Shown piece by piece: positions 21,093 to 29,395 of a DNA stretch of 64,000 nucleotides (position 1 is its first letter; every line of letters begins with the position of its first letter). Origin of the DNA: Microbispora hainanensis (GTDB lineage Bacteria > Actinomycetota > Actinomycetes > Streptosporangiales > Streptosporangiaceae); contig NZ_VIRM01000005.1 of the NCBI RefSeq assembly GCF_006874475.1, positions 62,001 to 126,000 of the forward strand, written 5' to 3'. The position numbers were made by a program, and so were the translations under genes. The notes below the pieces were generated by a model that did not search any database, was not told the origin of the DNA, and was given only the letters and a program-made list of their open reading frames with translations.

Positions 21093-22886
21093 ATGGACTC
21101 CCCTCAGGACCCCGGGCCCGGCGCGAGCGGCGGCACTGGTCATAGGCCATGGCACTCGCTGTGGCGGCTGCGGTCCTACCTGCGTCCGTACGTGCCCAGC
21201 CTCGTGGTGAGCTGGACCGCCGCGCTGCTCGGGATCGCCGCGGCCACGGTGATCCCGCTGGTGAGCAAGGAGATCATCGACGGCCCGGTGGCCCACGGGG
21301 ACCTCGGCGGGCTGGTCCCGCTCGGGCTGCTGGCCCTCGGCCTCGGCGTCGCCGAGGCCGTTCTCACGTTCGTCCGCCGCTGGTCGCAGGCCGGGCCGGT
21401 CCTCGGCCTCGAGACCGCGATCCGCGACGACCTCTACCGGCACCTCCAGCGGCTGCCGATGAGCTTCCACGACGGCTGGCAGTCGGGCCAGCTGCTGTCG
21501 AGGGCGACGAGCGATCTGTCGACGATCCGCCGGTTCCTCGGCTTCGGCATGCTGTTCCTGATCATGAACATCCTGCAGCTCACCGCGGTCACCGCGGTGC
21601 TGCTGCGGATGCACTGGCCGCTCGGCCTGCTCGTCGCCGTCTCCGCCGTCCCGATCGTGGCCTTGTCGCTGCGGTTCGAGCGGCGCTACAGAGTCGTCTC
21701 CCGGCAGGTGCAGGACCAGCAGGGCGACCTCGCCACGCTGGTCGAGGAGTCGGCCGTGGGCATCCGCACGATCAAGGCGTTCGGGCGGCGCGAGCACGTC
21801 TTCGAGACCTTCGCCGCCGCCGCCCGCGAGATCCGCCGCACCTCGCTGGCGAAGGTGCGGCTGGCCTCCCGGTTCTTCACCTTCCTCGAAGTCGTGCCGA
21901 ACGTCACGCTCGCCCTCGTCCTGCTGCTCGGCGCGATCGCGGTCGGCGCCGGCGCGCTGACGCTCGGCACCCTGGTCGCGTTCGCCACGCTGGTGCTCCA
22001 GCTCGTCTGGCCGGTCGCCTCGCTCGGCTACATCCTCACGATGGGCCAGGAGGCCATGACCTCCGCCGACCGGGTGATCGAGGTGCTCGACACGGTGCCC
22101 GCGATCAGCGGCGGCCCGGCCGTCATCGAGCGCCCGCGCGGCCACGTGCGCTTCGAAGGCGTCGGGTTCCGCTTCCCCGGCGCCGACCGGCCGGTGCTGC
22201 GCGACGTGTGGCTGGAGGTGCGGCCGGGGGAGACCGTCGCCCTCGTGGGGGCCACCGGGTCGGGCAAGACGACGCTCACCGCGCTCGTGCCCCGCCTGCT
22301 CGACGTCACCTCCGGCCGCGTCACCGTGGACGGGCACGACGTGCGGGACCTGACGCTGACCTCGCTGCGCTCGGTGGTCGCCACGGCGTTCGAGGAGCCG
22401 ACGCTGTTCTCGATGAGCGTCCGCGAGAACGTGACGCTCGGCCACGGGCACGCCACCGAGGACGAGATCAGGCAGGCCCTGGAGATCGCGCAGGCGACGT
22501 TCGCGTACGACCTGCCGTGGGGGCTCGACACCCGCATCGGCGAGCAGGGCATGTCGCTGTCGGGCGGTCAGCGGCAGCGGCTCGCGCTGGCCAGGGCCGT
22601 CCTCGGCAGGCCGCGGGTGCTCGTCCTCGACGACACCCTGTCGGCGCTCGACGTGGAGACCGAGGCGCTGGTCGAGGAGGCGCTGCGGCGGGTGCTCGCC
22701 GACGCGACCGGCATCGTCGTGGCCCACCGCGCCTCGACCGTGCTGCTCGCCGACCGGGTCGCGCTGCTGCGCGACGGCACCGTCACCCACGTCGGCCGCC
22801 ACGGCGACCTGCTGTCGGCCGTGCCGGAGTATCGCGAACTGCTCGCCCAGGACGCCGACCTCGACCCCGAGGGATCGATGCGATGA
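21093..22886 (+). CDS. ABC exporter half-transporter A (degenerate ATPase site)
   Basis: 597 aa: six-helix exporter domain (about 30-330) then an ATPase domain. Walker A GATGSGKTT (K392), signature LSGGQ (489-493), H-loop VAHR. Walker B ends L-D-D (D514), Asp where the catalytic Glu normally sits. With the next gene it forms a heterodimer in which only one site should hydrolyse ATP. Substrate unknown (multidrug- or lipid-type). GGAGGAG lies 14 nt upstream of this ATG, so a TTG one codon earlier (21090) is also possible. Overlaps the next gene by 4 nt (atga). Confidence 0.9.
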   Translation: MDSPQDPGPGASGGTGHRPWHSLWRLRSYLRPYVPSLVVSWTAALLGIAAATVIPLVSKEIIDGPVAHGDLGGLVPLGLLALGLGVAEAVLTFVRRWSQAGPVLGLETAIRDDLYRHLQRLPMSFHDGWQSGQLLSRATSDLSTIRRFLGFGMLFLIMNILQLTAVTAVLLRMHWPLGLLVAVSAVPIVALSLRFERRYRVVSRQVQDQQGDLATLVEESAVGIRTIKAFGRREHVFETFAAAAREIRRTSLAKVRLASRFFTFLEVVPNVTLALVLLLGAIAVGAGALTLGTLVAFATLVLQLVWPVASLGYILTMGQEAMTSADRVIEVLDTVPAISGGPAVIERPRGHVRFEGVGFRFPGADRPVLRDVWLEVRPGETVALVGATGSGKTTLTALVPRLLDVTSGRVTVDGHDVRDLTLTSLRSVVATAFEEPTLFSMSVRENVTLGHGHATEDEIRQALEIAQATFAYDLPWGLDTRIGEQGMSLSGGQRQRLALARAVLGRPRVLVLDDTLSALDVETEALVEEALRRVLADATGIVVAHRASTVLLADRVALLRDGTVTHVGRHGDLLSAVPEYRELLAQDADLDPEGSMR

Positions 22887-24727
22887 CCCAGCAGCCCGCC
22901 GACGACGCGACAGAGACGGATGGGTGGCGCGGGGTCGCCGCGGAGGAGCGGGACGAGATCTCCGAGCGGGTCTCCCTGCTGCTGCGCACCCGGTCGCGCC
23001 GCCTGCTCGGCGACCTGCTGCGCCCGCACCGCCGGGCGATCGCCGTGCTCACCGCGGTCATCGTGGTGTCCAACGCCGCCGGGCTGGCTTTGCCGTACCT
23101 CGTGAAGGCGGGCATCGACGACGGGATCCCGCCCATGCTTCGCGGGCAGGGCGCGGGCACCCTGCTCGCGATCGTCGGCGCGCTGCTGGCCGCGACGCTC
23201 ACCCAGGCGCTCACCCGGCAGGCGTTCCTGCAGATGTCGGGCCGGATCGGCCAGGACATCCTGCTGGAGCTGCGCCGCCGGGTCTTCGACCACTTCCAGC
23301 GCCTGTCGCTGTCGTTCCACGAGAAGTACACCTCGGGGCGGGTCATCTCCCGGCTCACCTCCGACGTGGACGCGATCGCGGAGCTGCTCGACTCCGGGTT
23401 CGACGGCCTGGTCACGGCCGTGCTCACGCTGTGCGGCACCGCGGTCATGCTGCTCGTGCTCGACGTGCGCCTCGGCCTGGTGGCGTTGCTGCCGCTGCCG
23501 GTCCTGCTGCTGTTCACCCGGTGGTTCCGCCGCCAGTCGAGCGTCGCCTACCGCCGCACCCGGGAGGCGGTGGCGCTGGTCATCGTGCACTTCGTGGAGT
23601 CGATGACCGGGATACGGGCGGTGCAGGCGTTCCGGCGGGAGCCGCGCAACCAGGAGATCTTCGAGCGGCTCAACGTCGACTACCGCGCCGCCAACACGCG
23701 GGGCATGCGCCTGGTCGCCGTGTTCATGCCCGGCATCAAGCTGATCGGCAACATCACCGTCGCCGCCGTCCTGCTGTACGGCGGCCTGCTGGCGCTGCAC
23801 GGCACGGTCACGGTCGGCGTGCTCGCGGCGTTCCTGCTCTATCTGCGCCAGTTCTACGAGCCGATGCAGGAGATCTCGCAGTTCTACAACGCGCTGCAGT
23901 CGGCAGGGGCGGCGCTGGAGAAGCTGTCGGGCGTGCTGGAGGAGCGGCCCTCGGTGGCCCCGCCCCGCCGCCCGGTGCCGCTGCCGCGCGCCGCGGGGGC
24001 GCTGCGGTTCGAGGCCGTCCGGTTCGCCTATCCCAGCGGCCCGACGGTGCTTCCGCTGCTCGACCTGGAGATCCCCGCCGGGCAGACCGTCGCCGTCGTC
24101 GGCACCACGGGCGCGGGCAAGACCACGCTGGCCAAGCTCATCGCCCGGTTCCACGACCCGGTCGCCGGGCGGGTGCTGCTCGACGGCGTGGACCTGCGCG
24201 ACCTGGACGAGGCCACGCTGCGCCGCCACGTGGTGATGGTCACCCAGGAGAACTACCTGTTCAGCGGGACCGTCGCCGACAACGTGCGGTTCGGGCGGCC
24301 CGGCGCGCCGGATTCGGAGATCGAGCGGGCGGCCGAGGCCATCGGCGCCCACACGTTCGTCTCCGCGCTGCCGGACGGATACGAGACGCAGGTCGGCAAG
24401 CGCGGCGGGCGCATGTCGGCCGGCCAGCGGCAGCTCGTGGCGTTCGCCCGGGCGTTCCTCGCCGACCCGGCCGTGCTGATCCTGGACGAGGCCACCTCCA
24501 GCCTCGACGTGCCCAGCGAGCGCCTCGTCCAGCGGGCGCTGCGGACGATCCTCGCCGACCGGACCGCGCTGATCATCGCCCACCGCCTGTCGACCGTGGA
24601 GATCGCCGACCGGGTGCTCGTCATGGAGCACGGCCGGATCGTGGAGGACGGCCCGCCGGAGCGCCTGATCGCCGGCGCCGGCCGGTTCGCCCGCCTCCAT
24701 CGCGCCTGGCTCGACAGCCTCGCCTGA
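22883..24727 (+). CDS. ABC exporter half-transporter B (catalytic ATPase)
   Basis: 614 aa. Extended N-terminal cytosolic region (1-48), six-helix exporter domain (about 50-340), ATPase with Walker A GTTGAGKTT, signature M-S-A-G-Q (511-515, non-canonical) and Walker B LILDEATSS (E536 intact). This is the complement of subunit A: B supplies the intact Walker B/Glu to pair with A's canonical LSGGQ, and its MSAGQ pairs with A's degenerate Walker B. Typical of asymmetric heterodimeric type IV exporters. Translationally coupled to subunit A. Confidence 0.92.
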   Translation: MTQQPADDATETDGWRGVAAEERDEISERVSLLLRTRSRRLLGDLLRPHRRAIAVLTAVIVVSNAAGLALPYLVKAGIDDGIPPMLRGQGAGTLLAIVGALLAATLTQALTRQAFLQMSGRIGQDILLELRRRVFDHFQRLSLSFHEKYTSGRVISRLTSDVDAIAELLDSGFDGLVTAVLTLCGTAVMLLVLDVRLGLVALLPLPVLLLFTRWFRRQSSVAYRRTREAVALVIVHFVESMTGIRAVQAFRREPRNQEIFERLNVDYRAANTRGMRLVAVFMPGIKLIGNITVAAVLLYGGLLALHGTVTVGVLAAFLLYLRQFYEPMQEISQFYNALQSAGAALEKLSGVLEERPSVAPPRRPVPLPRAAGALRFEAVRFAYPSGPTVLPLLDLEIPAGQTVAVVGTTGAGKTTLAKLIARFHDPVAGRVLLDGVDLRDLDEATLRRHVVMVTQENYLFSGTVADNVRFGRPGAPDSEIERAAEAIGAHTFVSALPDGYETQVGKRGGRMSAGQRQLVAFARAFLADPAVLILDEATSSLDVPSERLVQRALRTILADRTALIIAHRLSTVEIADRVLVMEHGRIVEDGPPERLIAGAGRFARLHRAWLDSLA

Positions 24728-24854
24728 GGCCTGCCCATCGCGGGCTACTCCGGGCGGCTTAGCCCGTCCGGCTGGGCTGATCCCGGTGGGGTAGCGGCGG
24801 ATGACTCCGTGGGTGGGACGCCGCCGGACCGCGGCCGGACGAGGATTGGCGGTC

Positions 24855-25328
24855 ATGGAAACCCCACAGAGGTATGTCCACGGAGCGGCGTTGCTGGCCA
24901 CCGGCCTGCTCGCGGGCGCGTTCGCGTACGGCGCGGCCAACGTGATCCCCACGTTCGGAGCCGTTCCGCTGGACGTGCGCCTGACCTTCCACACCACGAT
25001 GATGAAGGTCAACGAGCCGATCATGCAGAGCGCGATGGCGCTGGCCATCCTCTCCACCTTCGGCCTGGCGATCGCCGGACGCGGCCGGGTGCGCCTTCTC
25101 GCGCTCGGCGCGGGCGCGCTGGCGCTGACCTCGCTGCTCGTCACCGTGTTCGGCAACGTCCCGCTGCACGCGCGCTTCCGGGAATGGGCCGCAGGTCCGG
25201 TGCCGGCCGGCTACGCCGAGACCTTCCGGCGGTGGGAGCTGTTCCACGACCTGCGCACCCTGACCGCGCTGGCCGCCTTCGTCCTGATCGTCGTCATCGC
25301 CGTCGTCAACCGGCCCGCCAGCCGCTGA
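24855..25328 (+). CDS. DUF1772 (anthrone-oxygenase-like) membrane protein
   Basis: 157 aa, four hydrophobic segments, with FHTTMMKVNEPIM in the loop after the first helix, NVPLH later and a RRWELFHDLRTLTALAAF helix near the end, the pattern of DUF1772. Some members assist polyketide anthrone oxidation; here the role is unknown. ATG 24855 chosen because the first helix starts shortly after. First gene of a compact three-gene operon with a SnoaL-like protein and an NAD(P)-binding protein. Confidence 0.8.
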   Translation: METPQRYVHGAALLATGLLAGAFAYGAANVIPTFGAVPLDVRLTFHTTMMKVNEPIMQSAMALAILSTFGLAIAGRGRVRLLALGAGALALTSLLVTVFGNVPLHARFREWAAGPVPAGYAETFRRWELFHDLRTLTALAAFVLIVVIAVVNRPASR

Positions 25329-25339
25329 GGAGAAAAACC

Positions 25340-25786
25340 ATGTTCCGTACCGTCCTGGTCACCGTGCCGCCGGGCATCCCAGCCCGAGGACACGCTCACG
25401 ATGAACTCATGCGAGGTGGCCTGATGCCCGGCTTCGACGCCTTTCTGACGCGCCTGCCGTACGAGCTGGCCTTCGGCCAGGAGGACCCGGCCGCGATCGT
25501 GGACCGCTACTACACGCCCGACCTCGAATACCACAACGACGGCATCGTCCTCGACCGGCAGCGGCTGATCGACCACGCGGGCCCGGCCCGCAAGAACGCC
25601 CGCGAGCTGGAGATCCAGGTCCACGACACGCTGATCGACGACGACCGGGCCGCCGCCCGCTACACCATGACCGTCCTGACCAGGAAGGGCACGACCCTGC
25701 GGATCGAGGTTCAGCTGTTCGCCCGCTTCGCCTCGGACGGACGGGTTCGGCGCGTCGACTCGATCACCCGGACGGTGCAGCCGTGA
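25340..25786 (+). CDS. SnoaL/NTF2-like protein
   Basis: 148 aa alpha+beta barrel type: helical N-terminal part, DPAAIVDRYYTPDLEYHNDG, then beta strands DDDRAAARYTMTVLTRKG and LRIEVQLFARFASDGRVRRVDS. The pattern is that of SnoaL-like polyketide cyclase/limonene-epoxide-hydrolase relatives; no catalytic function can be assigned. GAGGAG precedes ATG 25340, but the first 28 residues look non-domain-like and a second start at ATG 25424 with GAGGTGG upstream is possible. Stop overlaps the next GTG. Confidence 0.7.
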   Translation: MFRTVLVTVPPGIPARGHAHDELMRGGLMPGFDAFLTRLPYELAFGQEDPAAIVDRYYTPDLEYHNDGIVLDRQRLIDHAGPARKNARELEIQVHDTLIDDDRAAARYTMTVLTRKGTTLRIEVQLFARFASDGRVRRVDSITRTVQP

Positions 25787-26391
25787 ACCTCACTCTCGTC
25801 GGCTCCACCGGCCACACCGGCCGATACGTCCTGGCCGAGGCACTGCGCCGCGGCCACCGGGTCACCGCGTTCACCCGCAACGCCGCCGCCCTGGAAGCGC
25901 GGCCGCACGCCGTCGTCGAAGGCGACGGCCGCGACCTGGAGAAGATGCGCACGGCCGTGGCGGACGCGGACGTGGTGATCTCCATCATCAACGGCGGCGA
26001 CAGCCGCGACCCGCATCGCGCGGCCGAGGCCACCCGCACCGTCATGCGGGCGATGACCGAGACCGGGGCCCGGCGGCTGATCGTCACCACTCCCTATCCG
26101 ATCGTCGCCCGCAGGCCGGTCCTGGTCCTGTGGCTGCTGCGCCGCCTGCTGGCCACCCAGTATGCCGACGCCCGCGACCTGGAACGGGCCGTGAGCGCCG
26201 CCGACCTGGACTGGACCATCGTCAGGCTGACCCGGCTCACCGACCGGCCCGCCACCGGGGCGGTCGTGATCCGCCGCGAACTTCTGGGCATGCCGCACGC
26301 TCTGACCAGGGCGGACGTGGCGACCACCCTGCTGGACATCGCACAGGAGGGTCACCTGAGCCGCGTGGCGGTCAACGTCAACGGCCGCTGA
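25783..26391 (+). CDS. NAD(P)-binding NmrA/SDR-like protein
   Basis: 202 aa Rossmann protein. Nucleotide-binding LVGSTGHTGRYVLAEAL at the very start, then TRNAAALEARPHAVVEGDGRDLEKM, ADVVISIIN and RRLIVTTPYPI, characteristic of the NAD(P)H-binding NmrA-like group (atypical SDR). No classical Tyr-x-x-x-Lys. GTG overlaps the preceding stop (gtga). Last gene of the DUF1772 / SnoaL-like / NmrA-like operon, which could act on a small aromatic or quinone substrate (inference). Confidence 0.8.
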   Translation: MNLTLVGSTGHTGRYVLAEALRRGHRVTAFTRNAAALEARPHAVVEGDGRDLEKMRTAVADADVVISIINGGDSRDPHRAAEATRTVMRAMTETGARRLIVTTPYPIVARRPVLVLWLLRRLLATQYADARDLERAVSAADLDWTIVRLTRLTDRPATGAVVIRRELLGMPHALTRADVATTLLDIAQEGHLSRVAVNVNGR

Positions 26392-26406
26392 GCCGGTCAT
26401 CCGAGG

Positions 26407-26841
26407 TCACGAGTGGGGAAGGAGCAGGCGTTCCATGGCGGGGCGCAGCGGCGGGCCGATCTCCACGGGGCGGCGGGTGCGCCGGTCCACGAAGACGTGC
26501 GTGAAGTCGCCCTCGGCGACCAGCGTGTCCCCGGCGACCAGCGCGAGCTCGTAGCGGACGCTGGAGCGGCCGAGGCGCCCGATCCGCAGGCCCACGCCGA
26601 TCACCTGCGGGAAGGACACCGAGGCGTGGTAGGAGCAGCGCGACTCCACGCACACCCCGATGGCCGGGCCCTCGTGGATGTCCAGCCCGGCCTCCTCGAT
26701 CAGCCAGGTGTTGATCACGGTGTCCATCAGCGAGTAGTGCACGACGTTGTTGACGTGCCCGTAGACGTCGTTGTCCTTCCAGCGGGTGGGCACGTCCCGC
26801 CAGTGGGGATAGGCCGTCCGGTCGATCACGGGCTCGTTCAC
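26407..26841 (-). CDS. Hotdog-fold acyl-CoA thioesterase
   Basis: 144 aa, 4-hydroxybenzoyl-CoA thioesterase type: RWKDNDVYGHVNNVVHYSLMDT contains the catalytic Asp and the D-x-Y-G-H-V-N-N motif, followed by the central helix and ESRCSYHASVSFPQVIGVG strands. Hydrolyses an acyl-CoA. GTG start overlaps the acyl-CoA dehydrogenase stop (gtga), so it is coupled to that gene. Confidence 0.9.
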   Translation of the reverse strand: MNEPVIDRTAYPHWRDVPTRWKDNDVYGHVNNVVHYSLMDTVINTWLIEEAGLDIHEGPAIGVCVESRCSYHASVSFPQVIGVGLRIGRLGRSSVRYELALVAGDTLVAEGDFTHVFVDRRTRRPVEIGPPLRPAMERLLLPHS

Positions 26842-27983
26842 AGTCCGAGGTCCCGGCCGATGATCTCGCGCATGATCTCGTTGGACCCCGCCCAGATCCG
26901 GGTCACCCTGGCGTCCGCCCAGGCCCGCGCCACGCGATACTCCTTCATGTAGCCGTAGCCGCCGTAGAGCTGCACGCAGGCGTCGATCACCTGGTTCTGC
27001 ACCTCGGCGGTCCACATCTTGGCCTTGGCGGCGTCGACCGCCGTCAGCTCCCGGGCGGTGTGGGCGGCCACGCACTGGTCGACGTACGCCCGGGTCACCT
27101 CCACCTTCGTCACCAGGTCGGCGAGGGTGAACTTGTTGTACTGGAAACTGCCGATCGCCTGGCCGAACGCCTTGCGCTCCTTCACGTACGACAGGGTCTC
27201 GGCGAGCACGGCGGCGGCGTGGGAGATGTTGGTGACGGCGCTGCCGAGCCGTTCCTGGGGGAGGCGCTCCATCATCGCGACGAACCCCCGGTCCACCTCG
27301 CCGATCACGTTGGCGGCCGGCACCCGCACGCCCTCGAAGAACAGCTCGGCCGTGTCGGCCTCCGGCTGGCCGACCTTGTCCAGCTTGCGCCCGCGATGGA
27401 AGCCGGGCATGCCCTCCTCGACCGCGAACAGCGTGATGCCCTTGGCCCGCTTCTCCGGGCTGGTGCGCGCCGCCACCACGACGAGGTCGGCCTGGTAGCC
27501 GTTCGTGATGAACGTCTTGGAACCGTCGATGATCCAGTCGGAGCCGTCTCTGACGGCGGTCGTGCGCAGCGCCGCCAGGTCCGACCCGCCGCTCGGCTCG
27601 GTCATGCCGATCGCGGTGATCAGCTCTCCCGAGCAGAACGGCGGCAGCCAGCGCTTCTTCTGCTCGTCCGTCGTCAGCTCCACCAGGTAGGGCGCGACCA
27701 CGTCGAAGTGGATGCCGAAACTGGACGCCAAAGCCATGCCCACCCCGGCAAGCTCCTCGATGAGCACGGCGTTGAAGCGGTAGTCGCCGGCCGCCGCGCC
27801 GTCGTACTCCTCGGGGACCTCCAGGCCGAGGAACCCCTGCCGGCCGGCCTCCCGCCACACCTCGCGGTCGATCAGCCGGCGCTCGATGAACTCCTCGGCG
27901 CGCGGGGCGACCGAGCGGATCACGAACTGCCGCACGGAGTCGCGGAATGCCTCGTGGTCCTCGCCATAGATGGTGCGTCGCAT
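26838..27983 (-). CDS. Acyl-CoA dehydrogenase (long-chain/isovaleryl-type active site)
   Basis: 381 aa FAD enzyme making trans-2-enoyl-CoA. AIGMTEPSGGSDLA and WIIDGSKTFITNG are FAD/substrate motifs. The usual C-terminal catalytic Glu is replaced by Ala (IWAGSNEIM); the base is instead likely E262 in LAETLSYVKERKAFG, as in long-chain and isovaleryl-CoA dehydrogenases. Upstream of and coupled to the thioesterase. Lies beside a liv-type transporter operon, so branched-chain amino acid breakdown is one possibility; fatty acids another. Confidence 0.93.
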   Translation of the reverse strand: MRRTIYGEDHEAFRDSVRQFVIRSVAPRAEEFIERRLIDREVWREAGRQGFLGLEVPEEYDGAAAGDYRFNAVLIEELAGVGMALASSFGIHFDVVAPYLVELTTDEQKKRWLPPFCSGELITAIGMTEPSGGSDLAALRTTAVRDGSDWIIDGSKTFITNGYQADLVVVAARTSPEKRAKGITLFAVEEGMPGFHRGRKLDKVGQPEADTAELFFEGVRVPAANVIGEVDRGFVAMMERLPQERLGSAVTNISHAAAVLAETLSYVKERKAFGQAIGSFQYNKFTLADLVTKVEVTRAYVDQCVAAHTARELTAVDAAKAKMWTAEVQNQVIDACVQLYGGYGYMKEYRVARAWADARVTRIWAGSNEIMREIIGRDLGL

Positions 27984-28108
27984 CGATTCTCCAGACGATT
28001 GTTCGGTAGGGGGATACTAGTGTCCCTCTTTCCGATCTTTGCCCCGTCGCGTCGCCCAGAGCGGCACCTGCGAGTAACCTCCGGCGCGGACGCGGCGGCC
28101 GTCGCCCG

Positions 28109-29395
28109 TCAGCCCACCGGCACCGGATAATCCTTCGCCAGCTCCGAGACCTCCGCCTCCCTGAAGACCACCGCGCCGCCGAGCGCCGCCTTGTCGGGCT
28201 TGAGCAGGTAGGACGACCGGGAGGCGGGCTTGTCGAAGAACGTGAAGTCCATCGGCGTGCCGAAGTCGCCGCCGAAGCCCGACTGCGAGCGGTGCGCGGT
28301 CAGGACGCCCTCACGGGTGAGATCCTTGGCCTCGCACGCCTTCTTCATCGCCTCGTCCACGATCATCGCCGCGCTCCAGCCGGTCGGCACGCCGCTGTCG
28401 AGGGTCTCGCCGGGATACTTCGCCTGGTAGTCGGCCACCAGCCGCTGCATCGCCGCGTTCTGAACGCTGACCGGCGTCCCCGCCGACACGTAGTAGAAGT
28501 CCTTCAGCAGGGCCGGCCCGGCCGGGGTCGGAAGGAGCTGCGGAGAGTAGGCCGAGTTGCTGCCGACGAACGGCACGTCCATGCCCTTCGCCAGGGACAC
28601 GCCGACCAGCGAGGCCGTCTGCCGGGGCCCCACCGAGACGAGCACGGCCTTGACCCCGGCCGCCTTGAACGCCGCCACCTGAGCGCTCATGTCCTGGTCG
28701 GTCGCCTTGATCTTCTGCTCGACGATCTGCAGGCCGAGCTTGTCCGCGGCGTACTTCGAGCCGTTGAGCGAGCTCTCGCCGTAGTCGCCCTCGAAGTAGA
28801 GGTGCCCGATCTTGTCGCCGGACGTGATCCCCTTCTCCTTCACGAGGAACTCGACGGCGTTGATCATGTCCACGTCGTACGTCGTGCCGGTCACCTGGAT
28901 GGCCCGGCTGCCGAGCAGCGTGGTCGCCCATGCCATCGGGATCGTGAGCAGCTTGTCGCCGTCGACGCGCTGCTTCAGCGCCGTGATCATCGGGGAGCCG
29001 ATGAACTGCGCGATCGCCGCCGACTTGGGCGCGACCTCGGTGTAGGCGGCCACGGCCTTCTGCGTGTCGTAGCCGTGGTCGCGGACGACCAGCTCGTACT
29101 TGCGGCCGCAGACCCCGCCGGCGGCGTTGACCTGGTCGAAGTACAGCTGCTGCGCCTGCGTCAGGCTCTTGCCGAACGACGCGTACGGACCGGTCAGGTC
29201 GGTGAGCGCGCTCACGGTGATCGTGGTGGCCGAGACGCCGGGGCCGGTCTTGACCCCGTCGCCGCCGGCCGTCGCCCCGGCGCCGTCGCCTCCGCCCGTG
29301 GCCTTGCCGCTCGCGCACCCTGCCGCCGAGGCCGCGACGGCCAGGGACAGCAGGGCTAACGCCGCGACGCCGGCGCGGGTGCCGATTTTGCCCAT
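28109..29395 (-). CDS. Liv-type ABC transporter substrate-binding lipoprotein
   Basis: 428 aa. Signal peptide and lipobox AAGC (C27), Gly/Ala linker, then periplasmic-binding type I fold: ITVSALTDLTGPYASFGK, YFDQVNAAGGVCGRKYELVVRDHGYD, LYFEGDYGESS. Binds the ligand for the permease/ATPase genes just upstream. AAGGAG precedes ATG 29395. The gene before it (permease M) runs 40 nt into this one. Substrate could be branched-chain amino acids, amides or aromatic acids; cannot be decided. Confidence 0.9.
   Translation of the reverse strand: MGKIGTRAGVAALALLSLAVAASAAGCASGKATGGGDGAGATAGGDGVKTGPGVSATTITVSALTDLTGPYASFGKSLTQAQQLYFDQVNAAGGVCGRKYELVVRDHGYDTQKAVAAYTEVAPKSAAIAQFIGSPMITALKQRVDGDKLLTIPMAWATTLLGSRAIQVTGTTYDVDMINAVEFLVKEKGITSGDKIGHLYFEGDYGESSLNGSKYAADKLGLQIVEQKIKATDQDMSAQVAAFKAAGVKAVLVSVGPRQTASLVGVSLAKGMDVPFVGSNSAYSPQLLPTPAGPALLKDFYYVSAGTPVSVQNAAMQRLVADYQAKYPGETLDSGVPTGWSAAMIVDEAMKKACEAKDLTREGVLTAHRSQSGFGGDFGTPMDFTFFDKPASRSSYLLKPDKAALGGAVVFREAEVSELAKDYPVPVG

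Noticed and set aside
21149-24727. Single 1192-aa reading covering both ABC genes
   Set aside because: Its first half is an Arg/Gly/Pro-rich out-of-frame reading of subunit A; the true second gene starts at 22883 with an atga overlap.
26407-27858. 483-aa reading joining acyl-CoA dehydrogenase and thioesterase regions
   Set aside because: The first part is an out-of-frame reading of the dehydrogenase; only the last 144 codons are the thioesterase.
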